DNA from: DASPXY01 sp038227745
GTDB taxonomy: Bacteria > Planctomycetota > Planctomycetia > Gemmatales > Gemmataceae
NCBI GenBank assembly: GCA_038227745.1
Contig: JBBRPS010000701.1
Span: 1-5,322 of the forward strand
Direction of reading: 5' to 3'
Length of the DNA stretch: 5,322 nt
Part shown: positions 1-5,322 of the stretch, one piece after another
Layout of the letters: each line of letters starts with the position of its first letter
Position numbering within the stretch: position 1 is the stretch's first letter
Translations under genes and position numbers: made by a program
Notes under the pieces: generated by a model
What the model was told of the DNA's origin: nothing
Seen by the model: the letters and a program-made list of their open reading frames with translations, nothing else
Databases searched by the model: none

Positions 1-141
1 CCGAAAGGTCCGGGGAAGGGATGGCCAATACCTCGGGCTTGCGTCCACGCATGGGGCACCTCCCACGCCGAAACGGAGCACACGCTCAGCATAGCAGGAC
101 AGTCCAATTTAGTGCAAGTTTTCGTGCCGACGACACTAGCA

Positions 142-181
142 GCGACCGGCTTCGCGAGCGAAAGTCCTCGCGAGCCGTCGC
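142..181. repeat. Imperfect inverted repeat (hairpin) in leader
   Basis: The left arm (142-158) pairs with the right arm (167-181) to give about 15 base pairs, interrupted by two single-base bulges (C146 and one T at 151/152). The loop at 159-166 reads CGAAAGTC. The inner 7 pairs (TCGCGAG with CTCGCGA) are perfect. No T-run follows the right arm, so it does not look like a standard intrinsic terminator. It could be a structured leader element, a Rho-independent-like end for an upstream transcript, or a binding site. The pairing is seen directly; any role is inference. Confidence 0.45.
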
Positions 182-292
182 CGTCCTACCGGCGGTGGGT
201 AGCTGGCTTGCCGTTTCGCGCTCGCCCCACCCTTTCTCCCCCGCTACTATGTCCCTGGCCTCCCGAACGGTCTCCCCGCCGCCCACCGAAAT

Positions 293-296
293 GGAG
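293..296 (+). promoter_or_regulatory. Ribosome binding site fixing the GTG start
   Basis: GGAG lies 9 bases before the GTG at 306. An in-frame TGA at 297-299 means no start further upstream is possible. The next in-frame start (GTG at 339) would cut off the front of the signal peptide, so the GTG at 306 is well supported. Confidence 0.7.
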
Positions 297-305
297 TGAC
301 TCGAC

Positions 306-3300
306 GTGGCACACAACACCCCTCAACGACTCCTCCGCGTGCTCGCCGTCTTCGGCCTCCTGCTCGCCCCGGGGCGGGCGCTCGCCCAGGACGACCCAGG
401 CTGGACCGGGAACATGGCGCGCAACCCCGGCTTCGAGGAGGACTTCGTCAACGCCCACGGCGAGGGCCACGTCCTGAGCTTCAAGGGCGACTGGTACTAC
501 AACCAGCGCGACCTCGTCCCCGACTACTGGGACCTCAAGGGCGACTGGACGTGGCACACCCAGGCCCCGCACTCCGGCCGGCACTGCCTCAAACTCGGCA
601 AGAGCGGCGCGGCGAGCCAGACGTTCCAGCGGGCGGTCATCCAGGAGGGGGGCGGCGCCTGGGGCGGCAGCACCATCCGCCCTATCCCGATCCCCGCTGA
701 CGAAAAGGCCCGCTTCGCCCAGCCCTGGCGCGTCAGCGCCTGGTGCCGCGGCGGCGGGACCGTGGCGCTGAGCGGCGACAAGAAGACGGTCACCGCCCAG
801 GGCAAGGCGGACGGCCAGTGGCACCGCGTCACGATCGAACTGCCCGCCGCGGACCTGGCGGACCCGGCCAGGCCCGCCACCGTCACCCTCTCCGGCCCCG
901 GCGAGTTCGATGATGTCGTCGTGCAGGAGAAGCTGTCGCCCGCCCTGAGCCTGGTGACGAACAGCAGCTTCGAGAAGCTCGACAAGGACGGCGCCATCGT
1001 CGGCTGGTCGCGGCAAGGCAAGTACCGCGCCATCGGCCCGACCTACTACGTCTGGACCGACTGGAACCACTTCTTTCGCGCGAACCGCGGCGCCGTCGTC
1101 GCCGACCCGCTCGTCGCCCACTCCGGCAAGCAGTCCATGCGCTTCGACGTCCTGCCCGGCGACGAGAAGTACGTCGAGAGCGAGCTGATTCGTTTCAATC
1201 AGGAGAAATCGCACCCGATCGAGGTGGGCGTCTACGTCCGCGCCGACCGCATCAACCTGATCGACGTGCGCTGCGTCGATGAGGAGGGCGTGTACATGCC
1301 GGCGTACCGGGCGCGGCAGCCGGAGAACGGGCAGGGCGGCACGTTCCTGTTCGGCAACGGCACCTTCGGCTGGCGCTACGTGCGCAAGTTCTTCGGCACA
1401 CCGCACGACCGGGCGGTCAAGGGCATCCGCGTGCGCCTGTGCGCCCGCGGCATGAACGGCCACACCCTGGACGACGCCGGCACGCGGCCCTTCGCGATGG
1501 CCACCGGGACCGTCTGGTGGGACGACCTGCGCGTGACGGAGCGTACCACCGACGCGGCCGCCCTGCAGGCCCGTGGTGTCAAGGTGCCCGCGCCGGAGTC
1601 GCCCGCACCCGGACCGTTGCAGGGCGGCGCGGTGGACCTCGGCGAACGCTTCTTCGGCGACAACGCCCTGTCATACTCCTTCATCAACAACGCCCAGGCC
1701 GGCGCCTATCAGCTCCGACTGGCGACCACGCTGCCCGGCGGCAAGCCGGTCGTGACTACCTCGTCCGCGGTTGTCGTCGCGAAGGGCAAGGCCGCGACGC
1801 TGACGGCACCTTACCGCCTGGATCGGCTGGCGGGCGAACTGGAGAAGCAGGGACGCTTCCACGTCGAGTTGCTGCGCGACGGCAAGTCGGTCGCGGGGGT
1901 GGACTATGCGTTCAACACCTGGCCGGTCGTCGTGGACGTCGATGTCAGCCGGCACTACAACCTGCCCGCCGAAAACCCGGTCACGGTGGCGCTCAACCTC
2001 GGTGTCGCCGACGCGACCCTGGCGAAGGTCAAGAAGCTGGAGCTGCAGCTCTACCGCCCGTCCGACGGCAAGGTGCTGGGGACGCAGGCCATCGCCGACC
2101 TGCGCGACGCCTTCGCGAAGACGCTCGCCGCCCTGCCGACGAAGCGGGAGCAGAGCTACGAGTTCAACCTGCCGACGCCCGCCTGGTGGGTGGACCGGAC
2201 GAACCTCATCCTCGCGAAGGTCGATCTCTCGCCCCTGAAGGTCTGGCCGCACGACCAGCCGACGCGCGACACGGTCCTGGTGGTACGCGGCCTGGACGCG
2301 GCGGGCGGCGAGCTGTTCCGCCAGCCCAGCGAGCCGTTCTGCCGCATGGAGGCGCCGCCCCCGCAGCCGCCGATCAAGAGCGTCGCGGTGCGCGCGGACG
2401 GCGCCGTGCTTGTCAACGGCGAGCCGCGCTACCTCACCGGCGCGACCCACCAGAGCACCCGCGTCACGCACACCGTCCCGCTCATCGCCCAGCTCGGGCT
2501 GATGGGGCACCGCCTGACGCAGGGCATGACGTTCGCGCAGGTCGCCGACATGTGGGACAAATACCGCCTCTATACGCTGCAGTTGCGGCCGGCGAACAAG
2601 ATCGACGGTACCTCGCCGGTCCTCGACCTCGACCCGAAGCAGCGCGCCGAGCTGGAGGCGTTCGTCAAGGCGGGCGGCCTTCGCAACGTGGTCTCGGTGA
2701 ACACGGGCGGCTGGGAGGCGGCGGTCGATTACACCAACGCCGCCCAGGTGGCGAAGCACCTGGCCCTGAACGACTACGTCCGCAAGCTGACGGGCCGGCC
2801 GCTGGCGGTCAGCACCAGCGGCGCTTTCAATGCCTGGTGGATCCCGAAACTCCACTTCTACGACATCAACCACGCCGAGACGGAGATGTGGGGGCCGATG
2901 GACTTCAACGTCATCTTCACGCCCTACATGAAGCGGCTGCGCAAGACGCCGACGGCGTGGGTGTACCTGCCGCAACTCTACGACAACACGCCTTACGAGC
3001 GCTACCGCTTCGAGACGTACGAGAACATCGTCCGCGGCTCGGCGGGCGTGTCGATGATCCAGGGCATCGGCGACCCGACGTTCAACCGCGGCCTGGCCGG
3101 CGAGTTGCGTTACCTGGAAAGGCGCCTCAACAGCCTGGAGAAGGCGCCCGCCGTCACGCTCGACCCGCCCGTCTCGCACAAGGTGTCGCGCTACCAGGGC
3201 AAGACGTACCTCCTCGCCACCAACGCCGGCCCGATCGCGCTCGGCAACTGGAAGTGGGACAGGACGGTCAAGTACAGCGGCCGGGCGAGCCACGAGGGCG

Positions 3301-4220
3301 ACAGCGCCAACACGATGTGGGTCCGGCCGGGGGGAGTGCGCATCCACGGCTTCCGCGGCCTGCCGATGCCGGAACTGGTCCAGAAGGGCGACAAGGTCGT
3401 GCAGTACGTCTGGCTCGACCCGAAGGAAACGCCGGAGTGGTTGATGGTGGCGGTGCGCGGCGACGGCAAGTTCACGCACAACGCCGTCCTGGGCAAGTTC
3501 GACTTCGCGAAGTTCCGCGCCGACTACGGCAACGTCCTGATGTTCTCCGAACTGGAGCACTCCGTCTGGCACGACATCAACTACGTCGTGGACGATGCGA
3601 CGTATCGGCGGGCGGTGAAGGTGATCGGACAGAAGGAGGCGGACGCGCTGAAGAAGGGGGCCGACGCCGGGCGGGCGAAGGTCGATAAGGTCGCGTACCA
3701 GGCGGAGCACTTCCACAACGTGGGGCCGCTGCCGAAGGCCGGGGCGTGGTACCGGGTCGAACTGGACGCGGAGAAGGTCGGCCTGGTGGGCAAGCTGGTG
3801 GACGGCTTCGCGTACCTGACGAAGAACGGCCGGGCGCTGTGGGACCATTCGGTGCTGGAGCGCGGCGGCAAGGTGGTGCGCGTGTTCTGCGAGGACAGCG
3901 TCGGCATCGACCGGGCGCTGCTGCCAAAGGTGCGCGTGAACGTGCCGGGGCTGAAGAAGGGCGCGAAGGTGCGGGTGCTGTTCGAGGATCGCGTCATCGT
4001 GGCGGACGACGGCGGTTTCTTCGACAACTTCGAGGGGATCGATACTTACGGCCAGGAGGCGGGCGGCGTGATCGGCGACCTGTTCGGCTTCGTGAAGGAC
4101 GAGGATCGCGAGCTGGCGCGGATGATCCCGAGCGGCTACGGGTATAATTACGGGCCGACGGCGGTGCATATCTACGAGATCGAGCACGAGGCGCCGGCGC
4201 GGCCTGCGGGCGCCCGCTGA
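306..4220 (+). CDS. Large secreted multidomain protein, putative glycoside-hydrolase-like
   Basis: A 1304-residue exported protein that I do not recognise as a named family. Residues 1-27 form a signal peptide: Arg at 8 and 11, a hydrophobic core at about 12-21, and an ALA cleavage site before Gln28. Two jelly-roll, CBM4/9-like modules follow: about 37-208 (opens NPGFEE, closes FDDVVV) and 216-411 (opens NSSFEK, has AHSGKQSMRF, closes WWDDLRV). Residues 437-680 look like beta-sandwich linkers. At about 694-945 the segment VLVNGEPRYLTGATHQ resembles the entry to a clan GH-A barrel (GH2/GH5/GH42 type). The late segment 903-918 (YENIVRGSAGVSMIQG) also fits such barrels. Two beta-rich domains follow (about 955-1060 and 1140-1290, ending AVHIYEI as glycosidase C-terminal sandwiches often do). 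Canonical catalytic glutamates are not evident, so it may be an inactive or divergent glycan-binding protein. There is no terminator before xisH, which starts 14 bases later. The gene is certain; the function is weakly supported. Confidence 0.88.
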   Translation: MAHNTPQRLLRVLAVFGLLLAPGRALAQDDPGWTGNMARNPGFEEDFVNAHGEGHVLSFKGDWYYNQRDLVPDYWDLKGDWTWHTQAPHSGRHCLKLGKSGAASQTFQRAVIQEGGGAWGGSTIRPIPIPADEKARFAQPWRVSAWCRGGGTVALSGDKKTVTAQGKADGQWHRVTIELPAADLADPARPATVTLSGPGEFDDVVVQEKLSPALSLVTNSSFEKLDKDGAIVGWSRQGKYRAIGPTYYVWTDWNHFFRANRGAVVADPLVAHSGKQSMRFDVLPGDEKYVESELIRFNQEKSHPIEVGVYVRADRINLIDVRCVDEEGVYMPAYRARQPENGQGGTFLFGNGTFGWRYVRKFFGTPHDRAVKGIRVRLCARGMNGHTLDDAGTRPFAMATGTVWWDDLRVTERTTDAAALQARGVKVPAPESPAPGPLQGGAVDLGERFFGDNALSYSFINNAQAGAYQLRLATTLPGGKPVVTTSSAVVVAKGKAATLTAPYRLDRLAGELEKQGRFHVELLRDGKSVAGVDYAFNTWPVVVDVDVSRHYNLPAENPVTVALNLGVADATLAKVKKLELQLYRPSDGKVLGTQAIADLRDAFAKTLAALPTKREQSYEFNLPTPAWWVDRTNLILAKVDLSPLKVWPHDQPTRDTVLVVRGLDAAGGELFRQPSEPFCRMEAPPPQPPIKSVAVRADGAVLVNGEPRYLTGATHQSTRVTHTVPLIAQLGLMGHRLTQGMTFAQVADMWDKYRLYTLQLRPANKIDGTSPVLDLDPKQRAELEAFVKAGGLRNVVSVNTGGWEAAVDYTNAAQVAKHLALNDYVRKLTGRPLAVSTSGAFNAWWIPKLHFYDINHAETEMWGPMDFNVIFTPYMKRLRKTPTAWVYLPQLYDNTPYERYRFETYENIVRGSAGVSMIQGIGDPTFNRGLAGELRYLERRLNSLEKAPAVTLDPPVSHKVSRYQGKTYLLATNAGPIALGNWKWDRTVKYSGRASHEGDSANTMWVRPGGVRIHGFRGLPMPELVQKGDKVVQYVWLDPKETPEWLMVAVRGDGKFTHNAVLGKFDFAKFRADYGNVLMFSELEHSVWHDINYVVDDATYRRAVKVIGQKEADALKKGADAGRAKVDKVAYQAEHFHNVGPLPKAGAWYRVELDAEKVGLVGKLVDGFAYLTKNGRALWDHSVLERGGKVVRVFCEDSVGIDRALLPKVRVNVPGLKKGAKVRVLFEDRVIVADDGGFFDNFEGIDTYGQEAGGVIGDLFGFVKDEDRELARMIPSGYGYNYGPTAVHIYEIEHEAPARPAGAR
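4143..4148 (+). promoter_or_regulatory. Candidate -10 box upstream of xisH
   Basis: A perfect TATAAT lies inside the 3' end of the large gene, 86 bases before the xisH start. It is encoded by Tyr-Asn codons TAT AAT, whereas this gene strongly prefers TAC and AAC. The matching -35 region (about 4119-4126) is poor, and the bases before it read GGG rather than the TGn of an extended -10. It could drive the xisH-xisI-phosphatase unit independently of the upstream gene, or be chance coding sequence. Confidence 0.3.
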
Positions 4221-4226
4221 AGGAGG
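4221..4226 (+). promoter_or_regulatory. Strong ribosome binding site of xisH
   Basis: AGGAGG begins immediately after the TGA stop of the upstream gene and sits 8 bases before the GTG start of xisH. This full consensus site supports the GTG start and would allow efficient initiation by ribosomes finishing the upstream gene. Confidence 0.75.
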
Positions 4227-4234
4227 GCTTCGCA

Positions 4235-4651
4235 GTGCCGGCGAAAAACCGCTATCATAGACAGGTGGTGAGAGCGCTGGTGAAGGACGGTTGGACGGTC
4301 ACGCACGACCCGCTGCATATGAAGTGGGGAGTGCGGGATCTGTTCGTTGATTTGGGGGCAGAGAAGTTGCTTGCCGCGGAGAAGGACGACAGGCGGATCG
4401 CCATCGAAATTCAAAGCTTTGCCGCGGTTTCCGAGATCGAGGATTTGCGAAATGCTCTTGGGCAATTCACCCTCTACCACGACGTGCTGGCCAGGCTTCA
4501 CCCGGATCGAATCTTGTACCTGGCAGTCCCTGATGCCTCTTACGACTACCTATTCCAGGAGCCGATCTCGCAACTACTATTGGAGAATGGGCGCTTCCGG
4601 CTACTGGTTTTCGACCCTCAGGGGGAGGTAATTCAGCAATGGATCGGGTGA
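4235..4651 (+). CDS. xisH: XisH family protein (fdxN element excision controlling factor)
   Basis: A 138-residue protein of the usual XisH length. Family landmarks seen are MPAK at the N-terminus, ALVKDGWTVTHDPL (14-27), VDLGAEKLLAAEK (38-50), an IAIEIQSF strand (55-62), ALGQFTLY (74-81), DRILYLAVP (91-99) and a C-terminal VFDPQGEVIQQWI. In Anabaena, XisH acts with XisI and the recombinase XisF in excising the fdxN element during heterocyst development; its own biochemistry is unsettled. Solved XisH structures have a restriction-endonuclease-like fold. Here the Glu-x-Lys usual in that core reads Glu58-Ile-Gln60, so nuclease activity is doubtful. The GTG start is fixed by AGGAGG and by the conserved MPAK. 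The end overlaps xisI by 13 bases. Bases 4381-4500 are 55% GC, well below the upstream gene, which hints at transfer. No recombinase gene is in view, so a developmental excision role is unlikely. Confidence 0.93.
   Translation: MPAKNRYHRQVVRALVKDGWTVTHDPLHMKWGVRDLFVDLGAEKLLAAEKDDRRIAIEIQSFAAVSEIEDLRNALGQFTLYHDVLARLHPDRILYLAVPDASYDYLFQEPISQLLLENGRFRLLVFDPQGEVIQQWIG
4624..4629 (+). promoter_or_regulatory. Ribosome binding site of xisI inside xisH
   Basis: GGAGGT lies within the last codons of xisH, about 9 bases before the ATG at 4639. It supports that start and independent or coupled initiation of xisI. Confidence 0.65.
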
Positions 4652-5001
4652 AAAACTATCGTGAGCTCATCGAACGGGTTCTCACCGAGTACGCCAGCAT
4701 CCCCTATTCCTACGGCGAACTCGAGAAGCAAACGGTCTTCGACCGCGCGTCGGACCATTATCTCCTGATGGTCCTGGGGCGCGAAGGGATCCGGGGGGTC
4801 CACGGCTGCACCGCTCACATCGACATCAAGGACGGCAAGGTGTGGATCCGGCGAGATGGGACGGACCCCGGGATGGCTCGGCAACTCATGGCTGCCGGCA
4901 TCCCTCCCGAGGACATCGTCCTGGCCTTTCGTTTGCCCGACACCCCCGAGGAGTCTTTCGCGACAGCGGCCGCGGCCCTCGACCCACGGCAGCCGGCATG
5001 A
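4639..5001 (+). CDS. xisI: XisI family protein, partner of XisH
   Basis: A 120-residue protein with a clear XisI pattern: NYRELIERVLTEYA (6-19), SYGELEKQTVFD (24-35), DHYLLMVLG (39-47), VHGCTAHIDIKDGKVWIRRDGT (54-75) and AGIPPEDIVLAF (86-97). XisI is almost always encoded directly after XisH, and the two are thought to act together. In Anabaena both are needed for fdxN element excision. The usual family end after the IVLAF segment (Pro-x-x-Arg-x-x-Thr-x-Phe-Ala) is altered here to TPEESFATA, followed by about 12 extra residues rich in Ala and Pro. The ATG lies within the last codons of xisH (13-base overlap) with GGAGGT before it. The TGA shares bases with the ATG of the next gene. The family call is secure; the biological role in this organism is unknown. 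Confidence 0.93.
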   Translation: MDRVKNYRELIERVLTEYASIPYSYGELEKQTVFDRASDHYLLMVLGREGIRGVHGCTAHIDIKDGKVWIRRDGTDPGMARQLMAAGIPPEDIVLAFRLPDTPEESFATAAAALDPRQPA

Positions 5002-5322
5002 ACTCTCTTGTGTATGCCATTCTCGACAGCTGCCGTCACGACAGCTTTGTCCGCGCCCGCAAGCCCGTCCTCGACGCCTTCGCCGCCGCCAACGGCGCCC
5101 CGGTCGAGCGGCGCTGGAGTTACGCCTCGTTCACGGCCCCGGCGCACTACGCCTTCCTGATGGGCATGGTGCCGCACCACAGCCCGCGCGGCGTCTTCGC
5201 CTCCGAGGTGTACCGGCAGGAGTTCGCGCGCTGGGCGAAGCGCCTCGGCGTGGACGGACTCGATTTCACGCGCTTTCTGCCGCACCTCTCGCTGCCGCAC
5301 GTCCTGCGCGACCTGGGCTACC
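4998..5322 (+). CDS. Alkaline phosphatase/sulfatase superfamily hydrolase, 5' part
   Basis: The first 108 residues of a gene that continues past the right edge. The N-terminal strand VYAILDSCRHDSF (5-17) matches the first metal-binding motif of the alkaline phosphatase superfamily, with Asp10 as likely ligand. The segment SFTAPAHYAFLMGMVPH (44-60) matches the nucleophile helix that in sulfatases reads Cys/Ser-x-Pro-Ser-Arg...Leu-x-Thr-Gly. Here Thr46 sits at the nucleophile position, as in phosphodiesterases and phosphomutases, so it is unlikely to be a formylglycine sulfatase. LSLPHVLRDLGY (97-108) fits the next conserved helix. There is no signal peptide, so it is probably cytoplasmic. The ATG overlaps the xisI stop (ATGA) and has little ribosome binding site of its own, suggesting translational coupling. 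The substrate cannot be told, and the remaining metal ligands lie outside the window. Confidence 0.82.
   Translation, partial: MNSLVYAILDSCRHDSFVRARKPVLDAFAAANGAPVERRWSYASFTAPAHYAFLMGMVPHHSPRGVFASEVYRQEFARWAKRLGVDGLDFTRFLPHLSLPHVLRDLGY

Larger units (their letters stand above)
1..305. other. Upstream non-coding region
   Basis: No convincing gene is visible in this stretch. Its base composition is less extreme than in the coding sequence downstream, with an AT-richer patch at about 91-121. It contains a long imperfect hairpin at 142-181 and the ribosome binding site of the next gene at 293-296. I looked for a sigma-70-type promoter: TACTAT at 245-250 resembles a -10 box, but no -35 lies at a usual distance, so I call none. 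The region is probably the leader and promoter zone of the large secreted-protein gene. Confidence 0.5.

Noticed and set aside
245..250. TACTAT as a -10 box for the large gene
   Set aside because: No -35-like hexamer at 16-18 bases; the nearest (TTGCCG at 208-213) is 31 bases away.
193..288. Inverted repeat CGGTGGG / CCCACCG hiding the ribosome binding site
   Set aside because: Only 7 pairs with a loop of about 80 bases; expected by chance at this GC content.
21..299. Possible 92-residue small protein upstream
   Set aside because: Ser/Arg/Pro-rich with no domain, little G/C preference at third positions and a purine run that abuts the ATG with no spacing. It spans the hairpin and is probably non-coding.
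186..1463. Minus-strand 425-codon frame across the leader and start of the large gene
   Set aside because: Low-complexity Ala/Val/Asp-rich translation, antisense to a well-supported secreted protein; a GC-driven shadow.
1439..3688. Plus-strand 749-codon frame inside the large gene
   Set aside because: Arg/Gly/Ala-rich shadow of the true frame with no recognisable motif and no reason for a start there.
1671..4187. Long minus-strand reading frame of 838 codons antisense to the large gene
   Set aside because: High GC leaves few stop codons in the opposite strand. The protein is Arg/Val/His-rich without domains, while the + strand frame has a signal peptide and recognisable modules.
4253..4258. 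TATCAT as a promoter element
   Set aside because: It lies inside xisH just after its start, so it could not serve that gene; likely chance.
4815..5300. Minus-strand 161-codon frame over xisI and the phosphatase gene
   Set aside because: Antisense to two recognised protein families; the translation has no family features.

Overview
The window is very GC-rich (about 73% in a hand-counted 60-base stretch of the main gene, mostly G/C in third codon positions). It holds four genes, all on the + strand and tightly packed. A giant secreted protein with carbohydrate-binding-like folds and a sulfatase-like enzyme beside cyanobacterial-type XisH/XisI genes suggest a planctomycete-like or similar high-GC environmental bacterium rather than a cyanobacterium. 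That assignment is inference; no ribosomal or marker gene is present.

Layout: bases 1-305 hold no convincing gene. They contain a strong imperfect hairpin (142-181) and a ribosome binding site for the first gene. Bases 306-4220 encode a 1304-residue exported protein with a signal peptide, two CBM-like jelly-roll modules, beta-sandwich linkers, a clan GH-A-like barrel and C-terminal beta domains. After only 14 bases comes xisH (4235-4651), which overlaps xisI (4639-5001) by 13 bases. xisI in turn overlaps by 4 bases (ATGA) the start of an alkaline-phosphatase/sulfatase-superfamily gene that runs off the right edge (4998-5322).

How they may work together: the overlaps xisH-xisI-phosphatase imply one translationally coupled unit. 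In Anabaena, XisH and XisI are required with the recombinase XisF for excision of the fdxN element. Here no recombinase is visible, so the pair probably does something else. XisH has a PD-(D/E)XK-like nuclease core, but the usual Glu-x-Lys reads Glu-x-Gln, so it may be catalytically altered. The large secreted gene may be only a passive upstream neighbour. A perfect TATAAT near its 3' end and a drop in GC within xisH suggest the xisHI unit may have its own promoter and a separate origin. The points most worth following are the xisHI-phosphatase coupling, the XisH active-site change, and the uncharacterised giant secreted protein.
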